Made by a program: the position numbers and the translations under genes. DNA of 12,198 nt from CAZFYZ01 sp964523735 (GTDB taxonomy: Bacteria; Armatimonadota; UBA5829), in assembly GCA_964523735.1 (NCBI GenBank), contig CAZFYZ010000112.1:1-12198 (forward strand). The letters are read 5' to 3'. The notes under the pieces were generated by a model that had not been told where the DNA came from, did not search any database, and saw only the letters and a program-made list of their open reading frames with translations. Positions 1 through 5,333 of the stretch are shown here, one piece after another (the first letter of the stretch is position 1; every line of letters begins with the position of its first letter).

Positions 1-311
1 AGCGTGCTTACCTGCGGGCTCGGCAGGTTGTTCTTCTCCAAGACGAGCGCGATGTCGTTCTCGTTAAGCACCGCGATCAGATCACGCAGTGCTTGCTTTG
101 CTGTCCTGTTGTCCCTGAACGGCCAATGCTTGTCCTCGCCGCCCTCTGCTTTGATGTAGCCTTCCTGCTGAATGACGTGCCATGTCCATATCTTCAGACC
201 GCGCACGTGCTCCTTGACGTAGTCCCATTCGGCGTTCTGTACCAGAAGCCCATCGGCCGGCAGGAGGGACATCCAAACCTCCGGCTTTCGATTCGGCATG
301 TTTCTGTTCAC
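1..311 (-). CDS. Hypothetical protein, 3' end off the window
   Basis: An open frame of 103 codons runs off the left edge. It starts at GTG (311), which overlaps the TGA of the membrane protein gene upstream by four bases (GTGA, 308-311). A GGAGAG Shine-Dalgarno sits 8 nt before the GTG. An in-frame ATG at 299 is a weaker alternative. The visible part is hydrophilic, with Trp-rich stretches (EVWMSLLP, KIWTWHV) and many charged residues, and has no signal peptide or membrane segment. I do not recognise the family. The overlap implies translational coupling, so it probably belongs to the same operon as the alkyltransferase and membrane protein. The coding call rests on the open frame, the coupling and the Shine-Dalgarno; function is unknown. 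Confidence 0.6.
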   Translation of the reverse strand, partial: MNRNMPNRKPEVWMSLLPADGLLVQNAEWDYVKEHVRGLKIWTWHVIQQEGYIKAEGGEDKHWPFRDNRTAKQALRDLIAVLNENDIALVLEKNNLPSPQVST

Positions 312-667
312 GACTTACTCTCTCCTATAACTCCGTCAAGCAGTGCGGCGACGAACGCAACCACTACTGATCCAAACAGGGCGCTCAGGAAGCTCATCTC
401 GGCGCCCGTAAGAGACCCCGCCAGCCAGAAGACCAGCGCATTAATGACAGACCCAAACAACCCGAGCGTGAGGCAGGTAATCGGTAGTGCGACCAGCTTC
501 AGGATTGGCCTGATCGTCATATTCGCCAGAGCCAACACGGGCACAAAGACAGCGATCCGCCACATCGGGTCCCACTCGAGCTTAAGCCCGACAATTCTTG
601 CCAGCCAGACTGCAATGGCCACGGCGACTATCCCGACTATCCAGCGCAGTATGGCGCGTCTGAGCAT
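308..667 (-). CDS. Four-helix membrane protein, phage holin family 4 / DUF360 type (PF04020)
   Basis: A 119-residue integral membrane protein with about four hydrophobic helices (roughly 7-24, 36-55, 58-80 and 92-113). Residues 49-79 read N-x3-RPILKL-x-ALPIT-x3-LGLF-x3-NALVFWL, the hallmark of the small PF04020 membrane family. Those proteins are named after holins but occur as ordinary chromosomal genes, and their function is not established. The ATG at 667 overlaps the TGA of the alkyltransferase gene by one base (TGATG), with an AGGAG 10 nt upstream. A longer frame reaching to 766 would run into that gene and adds a non-hydrophobic, Arg-rich leader, so I reject it. The stop overlaps the next gene by four bases. 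The family call is good; the role is unknown. Confidence 0.82.
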   Translation of the reverse strand: MLRRAILRWIVGIVAVAIAVWLARIVGLKLEWDPMWRIAVFVPVLALANMTIRPILKLVALPITCLTLGLFGSVINALVFWLAGSLTGAEMSFLSALFGSVVVAFVAALLDGVIGESKS

Positions 668-1170
668 CAGATTTCCACTCCTTCGATCTTCAGCAAATCC
701 CGCTTCCAACCGAGTCCTAGTCCAAATCCACCGATCTTTCCCCCGGCAGCGACGACACGATGGCATGGCACGATGATCGGTGTATTGTTTGAAGCCATCG
801 CGCTTCCTGCTGCGCGGGCAGCACGCTCGGAACCCGCCGTTCGGGCAAGCTCCTGATAGGTAACCAGAGTACCATATGGTATCTGCTGAGCGGCGGCGAT
901 CACCTTAGCATGGAAAGGACCGTAGGCGCTTTGGTCGATAGGGACAGTGCTGAAGTCAACTGTCTCGCCGTCGAAGTAGCGCCGCAGCTTGCCCGGCAGA
1001 TCGCCGAAACCAGCCTCATCTTCCACAGCGCCCGCCTCCAATCCTGCTCGGACGGCGTTAAGTGCGTCTTCGCGGGTTGGGTGTGGCAGAGTCGAGCGCA
1101 GCAGAACGTCCTCCTCGCCCAGGAGCGCGACATGTCCCATGGCAGTCTCGATGGTGCAGTAGTGTCTCAT
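667..1170 (-). CDS. ogt: Methylated-DNA--protein-cysteine S-methyltransferase (O6-alkylguanine-DNA alkyltransferase)
   Basis: A suicide DNA repair protein that transfers alkyl groups from O6 of guanine to its own cysteine. From the chosen start it has 167 residues, the usual length for Ogt. Residues 1-80 form the N-terminal domain. The C-terminal DNA-binding domain has IPYGTLVTYQELA (97-109), the arginine-finger segment RAAGSAMASNN (119-129) and the active-site motif PCHRVV (135-140) with acceptor C136. It ends with GGFGLGLGWKRDLLKIEG. I chose the ATG at 1170 because AAGGA lies 7 nt upstream and the family's N-terminal strand begins there. An ATG at 1227 (19 nt after the kinase stop, weak GGGG) would add 19 residues and cannot be excluded. 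It lies between an APH-like kinase gene and the membrane protein gene, probably in one operon. Confidence 0.92.
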   Translation of the reverse strand: MRHYCTIETAMGHVALLGEEDVLLRSTLPHPTREDALNAVRAGLEAGAVEDEAGFGDLPGKLRRYFDGETVDFSTVPIDQSAYGPFHAKVIAAAQQIPYGTLVTYQELARTAGSERAARAAGSAMASNNTPIIVPCHRVVAAGGKIGGFGLGLGWKRDLLKIEGVEI

Positions 1171-1246
1171 ATTCAGATCCTTGTGCGGCAGTTCCGCTAC
1201 TAGCAGATACGGATCAGCGGACGCCATTGTCCCCACGTGAAATACG

Positions 1247-2176
1247 TCACAGATACATGCGGAGGGCCTCGTCAAGCGCCTGTGCCTCGCCGCCGCCACC
1301 ATTTGCGTAATGCCAACCAAGGGAGATGCATGCTCCCATGGTCCACCAGAAGTGGTAATAGGGGAACCGCAGCTCGAACCCATCGGGCAGCTCAACGTGC
1401 TTGCGGTAGGTCTTCATCAGGTAATCGCCATCACCCCAGGGCCAGTACATCGGAATCAGGTCCATTTCCGGCTCCGCCCATTGGGACTCGACCGGGTCGA
1501 TGATGCCGAGCACCTCCATCGACTCCGGGTCCACCAAGACGTTAGGCAGCCAGATATCGCCGTGTATCAAGACTGCCCCACCGCGGATGTGCCCGAGCAC
1601 GCTCTCGGCGGCATCGATAGCCTTGTCAGCCATATCGAGGACGAAAGGAGTGGGCCTGCCCGTGTGGTCGTCCTCATCGTCCATCTTGGCGCGAATCCTG
1701 AGGACTCTCGGCAAGTAGTAGTCGAGCCATCTCTCGTAGAACGGTCCGTCGAGCCCTCCGTATCCTTGAGGATTGCGGACCGAATGCCATCGTAGTAGAT
1801 GCTCGATAGTCTCATTTGCCAGTCGCTCCTGGACGTCTTGGGGTGGGGGTGGAAGACTGGACGCGGGGACGCCTGGGACATACTCCATCACGCAGGCCTC
1901 CTGCGGCAGGTCTTCGGTCGGCGTATGGTAGAAGTAGACCTCCGGCACAAGATCGCCGGCGTACTTTCGCAGTACGCGAAGCTGGTGCACCATCGGCTCT
2001 CCTAGTCCGTGATGCTTCATCCACTTGACGGCCACTCGGTGCGGCTCGCGCTCCAGATGCACAAGCTGAACGAGACTCTCCGCTCCCTCACCAATCAGTT
2101 CGGCGTCACGCACCGACGATCCGAAGGCTTTGTGCATCAACATCTCGACTTCCGCCCGCTCGGGCAGAGAATGCAT
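1247..2176 (-). CDS. Aminoglycoside phosphotransferase (APH)-fold kinase family protein
   Basis: A 309-residue protein of the APH / choline kinase-like fold. From the chosen start it shows a probable ATP lysine in VAVKWMK (49-54), a hinge VMEYVPG (96-102), the catalytic loop HGDIWLPNVL (205-214, catalytic Asp 207 and metal-binding Asn 212) and the metal-binding Asp in IIDP (227). These are the complete kinase signatures, so an active small-molecule phosphotransferase is likely. The substrate cannot be read from sequence, and nothing here points to antibiotic resistance. Start choice: an upstream ATG at 2224 lies inside a copy of the dispersed GTCATT-CGAA repeat and has no Shine-Dalgarno, so the ATG at 2176 (preceded by CAGGTG) is preferred; 2146 is also possible. 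The alkyltransferase gene follows at once. Confidence 0.82.
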   Translation of the reverse strand: MHSLPERAEVEMLMHKAFGSSVRDAELIGEGAESLVQLVHLEREPHRVAVKWMKHHGLGEPMVHQLRVLRKYAGDLVPEVYFYHTPTEDLPQEACVMEYVPGVPASSLPPPPQDVQERLANETIEHLLRWHSVRNPQGYGGLDGPFYERWLDYYLPRVLRIRAKMDDEDDHTGRPTPFVLDMADKAIDAAESVLGHIRGGAVLIHGDIWLPNVLVDPESMEVLGIIDPVESQWAEPEMDLIPMYWPWGDGDYLMKTYRKHVELPDGFELRFPYYHFWWTMGACISLGWHYANGGGGEAQALDEALRMYL

Positions 2177-2218
2177 CACCTGAACCAGCGCCAAGTCACA
2201 CCTCGCGAAGCATACCTT

Positions 2219-2230
2219 TGTCATTCCGAA
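2219..2230. repeat. Short copy of the GTCATT-CGAA repeat motif
   Basis: The bases GTCATTCCGAA lie about 10 bases outside the 106-bp inverted repeat and match its outer end (GTCATTTCGAA) except for one base. They contain the possible upstream ATG of the kinase gene. That start therefore looks like a by-product of repeat sequence rather than a conserved coding start. Confidence 0.4.
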
Positions 2231-2239
2231 ACCGGTACC

Positions 2240-2345
2240 CCGTCATTTCGAACGTAGTGAGAAATCTGCTTTTCTGCCCTCCTGGGGCGACCGGAGCCGA
2301 GATCCGCGGGGGAGAGCAGATTTCTCCCGTTGGTCGAAATGACGG
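2240..2345. repeat. 106-bp imperfect inverted repeat (MITE-like element)
   Basis: Two arms of about 31 bases face each other. The left arm (2240-2270) begins CCGTCATTTCGA and carries GAGAAATCTGCT. The right arm (2315-2345) carries AGCAGATTTCTC and ends TCGAAATGACGG. The outer 12 and inner 12 bases pair perfectly, with a divergent 7-base middle. The central part is GC-rich and encodes nothing recognisable. Related single arms occur near 3752 and 5065 in this window, so this is a dispersed repeat family. It lies just after the AICAR transformylase gene and before the kinase gene. A transcript would form a long hairpin but has no U-tract, so a terminator role is only possible. No target-site duplication was recognised. 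Confidence 0.75.
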
Positions 2346-2351
2346 AGTTTC

Positions 2352-2552
2352 CTAGTGGTGGAACAGCCTCACGTCGGTCATCGCCATCACCATGCCATAC
2401 TCGTCAGCGGCTGAGACGACCTCATCATCCCGCTTGGAGGCGCCTGGCGCGGCGACGAACTGGACACCGCTCCGGCTGGCGCGGTCGATGGAGTCTCTGA
2501 ACGGGAACAGAGCTTCGGAACCAAGCGACACCCCGGTCAGCTTGTCCAGCTA
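2352..2552 (-). pseudogene. Separated 3' end of the AICAR formyltransferase frame, after an amber codon
   Basis: In the same frame as the upstream AICARFT and beginning with its TAG codon (2552-2550), 65 further sense codons run to a second TAG (2354-2352). They encode the canonical C-terminus of AICAR transformylases: LDKLTGVSLGSEALFPFRD, then IDRASRSGV, a PGASKRDDEV loop and the terminal RLFHH. The family has a Trp immediately before this segment (KREWLDK in homologues as I recall them; here KRD-stop-LDK), so a single TGG to TAG change explains the break. No good start or Shine-Dalgarno precedes this piece, so it is not an independent gene. Readthrough, an inactivated gene or a base-calling error remain possible. 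Confidence 0.85.
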
Positions 2553-3530
2553 GTCGCGCTTCTCGGCCTTCGTCAGCTTCTCGACCTTGCCATCTATGCG
2601 GTCGGCCAACAGAGCTTCCTCGGGGGCTGTTAGGTCATCAGAAAGGAACAGGTCCACTGCGTTGTTCTTGTCAGGCCGCTTGAGCCCTTCTCTGAACTCG
2701 AGCCCCAGCGTGCGCGGATGCTGCCTGAGCCACCACATATCGGCCTTGCCGCCCGCGAGCCTTGTGCAGTGAACCCTCGACTGCTGCCCCGCGCCGACTC
2801 CGATCGTCTGGCCATCATAGGCAAAGCACACTGAGTTGGACTGGGTGTACTTGAGCGTGATAAGTGAGACAATCAGGTCTCTGACAGACTCATCCGTGAA
2901 CCCCTTGCGCTTGGTGACGATGCTGCTGAGAGTCTGTTCATCGATCCTGGCGCTGTTCCGGGGCTGCTCGAGCGTTACGCCGAAGACTACACGCTGTTCG
3001 AGTGCCGGTGGCTCGTAGTTCGGGTCGATCTCTATGACCAGATACCTACCGCCGCGCTTCTCCTTGAGGATTGCCAGTGCATCGTCGTCATAGCTGGGGG
3101 CAATCACGCCATCCGATACTTCCCGCGCGATGATGCTTGCGGTGGATGCATCGCAGGGCTCGCTCAGGGCAACGAAGTCGCCAAATGACGAGACCCGATC
3201 CGCCCCTCTCGCTCTGGCGTAGGCCGTGGCCAGGGGCGAGAGTTCTGGCATGTCATCGACGAAGTAGGACTTCTTGAGCGCATCCGAGAGCGGCGCGTAC
3301 ACAGCTGCCCCGGCAGGGCTTACGTGCTTGAAAGAAGCTGCTGCGGGAAGCCCAAGCGCCTCCTTGAGTTCCCGCACGAGCTGCCAGGAGTTCAGCGCAT
3401 CGAGCATGTTGATGTACCCGGGCGCGCCGTTGATGACCTCTATATGGGGACTGTCGTCACGGAAGATGAGGCGAGCCGGCGTCTGGTGTGGGTTAGCGCC
3501 ATAGCGAAGTGGGATCGTCTTTTCTGCCAA
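2550..3530 (-). CDS. purH: Stand-alone AICAR formyltransferase (AICARFT domain only), interrupted near its C-terminus
   Basis: Catalyses the formylation of AICAR (ZMP) to FAICAR with 10-formyl-tetrahydrofolate, the penultimate step of purine synthesis. Only the transformylase domain is present. The IMP cyclohydrolase half of classical PurH is absent, as in the roughly 390-residue monofunctional family. Motifs counted from the TTG: RYGANPHQ (9-16), the catalytic Lys-His in SFKHVSPAGAA (66-76), TQSNSV (229-234) and GAGQQSRVHCTRLAGGKAD (247-265). The frame meets TAG after 326 codons, although the normal C-terminus continues in frame to 2352. I chose the TTG at 3530 because GGAGGG lies 7 nt upstream. 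The GTG at 3560 lacks a Shine-Dalgarno and falls in a leader hairpin. A ZTP riboswitch precedes it. Confidence 0.88.
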   Translation of the reverse strand: MAEKTIPLRYGANPHQTPARLIFRDDSPHIEVINGAPGYINMLDALNSWQLVRELKEALGLPAAASFKHVSPAGAAVYAPLSDALKKSYFVDDMPELSPLATAYARARGADRVSSFGDFVALSEPCDASTASIIAREVSDGVIAPSYDDDALAILKEKRGGRYLVIEIDPNYEPPALEQRVVFGVTLEQPRNSARIDEQTLSSIVTKRKGFTDESVRDLIVSLITLKYTQSNSVCFAYDGQTIGVGAGQQSRVHCTRLAGGKADMWWLRQHPRTLGLEFREGLKRPDKNNAVDLFLSDDLTAPEEALLADRIDGKVEKLTKAEKRD

Positions 3531-3572
3531 TGTTGTGCCCTCCGATTTGCATCCAGGCACAGTAAGGCCTGG
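3528..3572 (-). promoter_or_regulatory. Riboswitch expression platform with sequestrable ribosome binding site
   Basis: Three segments can pair in mutually exclusive ways. CCAGGC (3572-3567) pairs perfectly with GCCTGG (3558-3553) across an 8-base loop, or with GCCTGG inside the aptamer's 3' end (3591-3586). TGTGCC (3561-3556) pairs perfectly with GGCACA (3539-3534), which covers the GGG of the GGAGGG Shine-Dalgarno (3543-3538) of the TTG start. With ligand bound, the aptamer keeps its GCCTGG, CCAGGC pairs downstream and the ribosome site is free. Without ligand, CCAGGC is taken by the aptamer strand and the ribosome site is hidden. The complementarity is seen; the switching model is inferred. 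No U-tract was found, which favours translational over transcriptional control. Confidence 0.65.
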
Positions 3573-3582
3573 ACGGTGGATT

Positions 3583-3655
3583 AGCCCAGGCGAACGGCGT
3601 TGATACGGGTCACGGCGCTCCCCCGCGGTCAGTTCCGCGATTACTCGCCAGTTGC
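3583..3655 (-). ncRNA. ZTP (pfl) riboswitch aptamer upstream of AICAR formyltransferase
   Basis: The 3' part reads GCCGTTCGCCTGGGC (3598-3584), which matches the invariant ZTP/pfl signature GCCG-NN-CG-CCUGGGC. The 5' part has AACTGGCGA (3653-3645). GGCGA there pairs with TCGCC (3593-3589) to close P1. A P2 hairpin follows: CGCGG (3639-3635) with CCGCG (3628-3624) and a 6-base loop, then the purine-rich GGGGGAGCG joint typical of the class. ZTP riboswitches sense ZMP/ZTP, the AICAR nucleotides that build up when 10-formyl-THF is short. ZMP is the substrate of the downstream enzyme, so the pairing makes sense. The aptamer starts a few bases after the expected transcription start of the promoter at 3666-3694. 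Confidence 0.85.
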
Positions 3656-3665
3656 GCCGAGGGAC

Positions 3666-3694
3666 ATGATAATCGGTCGAGGAAGCGGCGTCAA
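3666..3694 (-). promoter_or_regulatory. Sigma70-type promoter of the riboswitch-AICARFT transcript
   Basis: TTGACG (3694-3689) and TATCAT (3671-3666) each match the sigma70 consensus at five of six positions and are separated by exactly 17 bp. Transcription would begin near 3659, just before the ZTP aptamer. The -35 box forms the loop side of a perfect GCGGCG-TTGA-CGCCGC inverted repeat (3685-3700), which could be chance or an operator. Confidence 0.65.
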
Positions 3695-3751
3695 CGCCGC
3701 GATGCTTGGAGTGTGCTTGGATGCTTGGGTAGAGGCTCGACCTTGTACACA

Positions 3752-3785
3752 GTCATTTCGAGCAGAGCGAGAAATCCGTTTTTCG
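3752..3785. repeat. Single arm of the GTCATTTCGA dispersed repeat
   Basis: GTCATTTCGAGCAGAGCGAG and the following AAATCC closely match the left arm of the inverted repeat at 2240-2345 (GTCATTTCGA, then GAGAAATC). No opposing arm is visible within the next 100 bases. It lies 17 bases from the stop of the URO-D-like gene, in the 242-bp spacer before the AICARFT reading frame. Confidence 0.6.
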
Positions 3786-3802
3786 CAGGGTCCTGAGGCT
3801 AC

Positions 3803-4936
3803 TTAAGACTGCCTTCCTTGCGTGCGGTAGTAGCTGAGCCCCTCTATCATTGTCTTGATGTTCTGCCACGACACGCCAGGCGCCACGGAACTGGATGCAT
3901 TCAGGAAGAGGCCCGTCTTGGGGCCAAATTCGACGAGGAAGTCGATCTCGCGCTTGACGTCATCCGGAGTGCCTGCAGGCAGCGTTCGGGTGACGGAGAC
4001 GCCGCCTTGTATGATGAGGTCGTATCCGTCACGGGTCTTCATGCGGCAGATCTTGGCGTAGTCCATGCCGTCTTCATACTGGAATCCCTGGAAGCCCTTG
4101 ACCCCACAGTCCAGCAGGCGGGGAACCATTTCCATCAGGTTGCCGTCGCAGTGCCAGATCATCTTGACGTTGGTCTTGAGCATCGGCTCCAGCGCCCGGG
4201 CGAAGTGGGGGAACCAGATGTCGTCCAGGGTCCTGATGTTCACAAGAGTGCCACGGGAATCGGCTATGTCGAAGTCCAGTCGATAGAGTGGTGGGAGGCT
4301 GCCCTCCGCGTAGGCACGGGCCGCTGCCTGGTTGCAGAGGATTGCGAGATCGGCCTGGAGCGAGAAGTGTCGTTCCATCACATCCGGGTAGAGTGCGTAG
4401 GCGGAGAAGTAGTTCACGTAGCCGTAGGTGAAGTATGGCAGAACTGGGAAGCTCACAAAGCCGTAGCCGGACTTGAGTACATCTGGGCCAAGCATGTTCT
4501 GGATACGGGCTTCCTCGTCGAGAATCCATCGGACGTGGGCATTCACATCGAATGTCCCAATCGCGGCGCTGATGGCCGGGAACATGACGCGCTCCAGGTG
4601 TTCGACGACTGCTTCGGGTGAATCGATGGTGACACCGTCGAGGATGATCTCCTCCGCGCCAGTCGTGGCTCCGTGCTCGGCACTCTCATAGCCCGCCGAG
4701 CTCATGGAAAGCGGATTCTCCGCAAGGTACTGGTCTATCAAGCACGTGCCAATGTTGCGGACCATTGCGATGTAGACCCCGTGGGGGTCCTTCACGTAAC
4801 TGCCAGGCGGACTGCCGGCGAGCCGTTCGATAACGCTGTGCTCCATGATGTGCACGAATGACGTGGGAACGCACTTGTTGGGCTTCTGGAGTATGGTGTC
4901 CAGCGCGAGTTGGGCGTTACTTGTGGCGGTTGGCAT
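3803..4936 (-). CDS. Uroporphyrinogen decarboxylase (URO-D) superfamily protein, MtaA-like
   Basis: A 377-residue cytosolic protein with the TIM-barrel features of the URO-D superfamily, which holds haem-pathway HemE and corrinoid/thiol methyltransferases such as MtaA. The second half has DDIWFPHFARALEPML (238-253), IWHCDGN (260-266) at the usual His-x-Cys/Asp-Gly site, LLDCGVKGFQGFQYEDGMD (274-292), IIQGGVS (308-314), and a C-terminal VAPGVSWQNIKTMIEGLSYY (351-370). HemE's N-terminal substrate-binding motifs were not recognised and no haem genes adjoin it, so a methyltransferase-like or unknown role is more likely than HemE. The ATG has GAGGA 6 nt upstream. It stands alone between the feo operon and the AICARFT gene. 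The superfamily is clear; the substrate is not. Confidence 0.8.
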   Translation of the reverse strand: MPTATSNAQLALDTILQKPNKCVPTSFVHIMEHSVIERLAGSPPGSYVKDPHGVYIAMVRNIGTCLIDQYLAENPLSMSSAGYESAEHGATTGAEEIILDGVTIDSPEAVVEHLERVMFPAISAAIGTFDVNAHVRWILDEEARIQNMLGPDVLKSGYGFVSFPVLPYFTYGYVNYFSAYALYPDVMERHFSLQADLAILCNQAAARAYAEGSLPPLYRLDFDIADSRGTLVNIRTLDDIWFPHFARALEPMLKTNVKMIWHCDGNLMEMVPRLLDCGVKGFQGFQYEDGMDYAKICRMKTRDGYDLIIQGGVSVTRTLPAGTPDDVKREIDFLVEFGPKTGLFLNASSSVAPGVSWQNIKTMIEGLSYYRTQGRQS

Positions 4937-5031
4937 TGATTATCCTCACTTGCGAGCGCAGGGGTGGGCTGATCATCTGCCACGAATACTACCACGCAGT
5001 AACTGAGGGCGCAACAGCCCCAAGCACATCT

Positions 5032-5075
5032 CTCACGAAGCCTGTCCTGAGCACGGTCGAAGGGTTCGAAATGAC
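5032..5075. repeat. Dispersed repeat copy, GTCCTGAGC...TTCGAAATGAC
   Basis: The segment CCTGTCCTGAGC-ACGGTCGAAGGG followed by TTCGAAATGAC (5065-5075) ends with the same outer sequence as the inverted repeat at 2240-2345, but its inner sequence differs. It fills part of the 182-bp spacer between the FeoB-associated gene and the URO-D-like gene. The rest of that spacer shows no convincing gene, promoter or terminator. Confidence 0.5.
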
Positions 5076-5118
5076 GATTCTATGGGAGTCGCCTTTGTCC
5101 GTGCCGGACCCTGTGTGA

Positions 5119-5319
5119 TCACGCCGGGTTGGTGGGCTCTGAGGCCTGGTGTCCGGGTTCGTCCTGACACCGGGAGTCACAGGTTGTGGCGTCTTGTCGA
5201 CAGCCTCTGCACTCGCAGTTGGTGCAGCTTCCTCGCGGGCGGGAGAGCCTGCGCACGAGGTAGAGCGTTGCCGCCGCCACGATTATCCCGACCGCTACCC
5301 ATTGTATTGTCTGTTCCAT
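5119..5319 (-). CDS. FeoB-associated Cys-rich membrane protein
   Basis: A 66-residue protein with one N-terminal membrane helix (about 6-22) followed by a basic stretch VRRLSRPR and six cysteines at 32, 35, 37, 40, 47 and 51 (SCTNCECRGC...C...C). This matches the small FeoB-associated Cys-rich proteins often encoded next to feoB, which are thought to help ferrous iron transport by an unknown mechanism. It starts 14 nt after the feoB stop, with AGAGG 4 nt before the ATG, so it is the last gene of the feo operon. The Cys cluster after the helix would sit on the cytoplasmic side by the positive-inside rule. It may bind iron or protect FeoB, but that is inference. Confidence 0.82.
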   Translation of the reverse strand: MEQTIQWVAVGIIVAAATLYLVRRLSRPRGSCTNCECRGCRQDATTCDSRCQDEPGHQASEPTNPA

Positions 5320-5333
5320 GGTTCCTCTTGCAG

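Noticed and set aside
308..667. Holin-like name taken as evidence of a prophage.
   Set aside because: PF04020 proteins are common chromosomal membrane proteins, and no other phage gene is nearby.
2550..2552. TAG in the AICARFT gene as a pyrrolysine codon, with the URO-D/MtaA-like neighbour as context.
   Set aside because: Homologues carry Trp here, TAG ends several other genes in the window, and no pyrrolysine genes are present.
3558..3560. GTG at 3560 as the AICARFT start.
   Set aside because: It has no Shine-Dalgarno and lies inside the leader hairpin; TTG at 3530 has GGAGGG at 7 nt and fits the family's N-terminus.
3818..4621. Long open frame on the plus strand opposite the URO-D-like gene.
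   Set aside because: It mirrors a clearly conserved minus-strand gene and shows no recognisable domain; the codon pattern explains the open frame.
4987..5015. Weak promoter (TTGCGC, 17 bp, TAGTAT) before the URO-D-like gene.
   Set aside because: It matches only three and four of six consensus positions, too little to separate from chance.
5097..5109. GTCCG-TGC-CGGAC hairpin after the Cys-rich protein gene as a terminator.
   Set aside because: The stem has only five pairs and no T-tract follows it on the minus strand.
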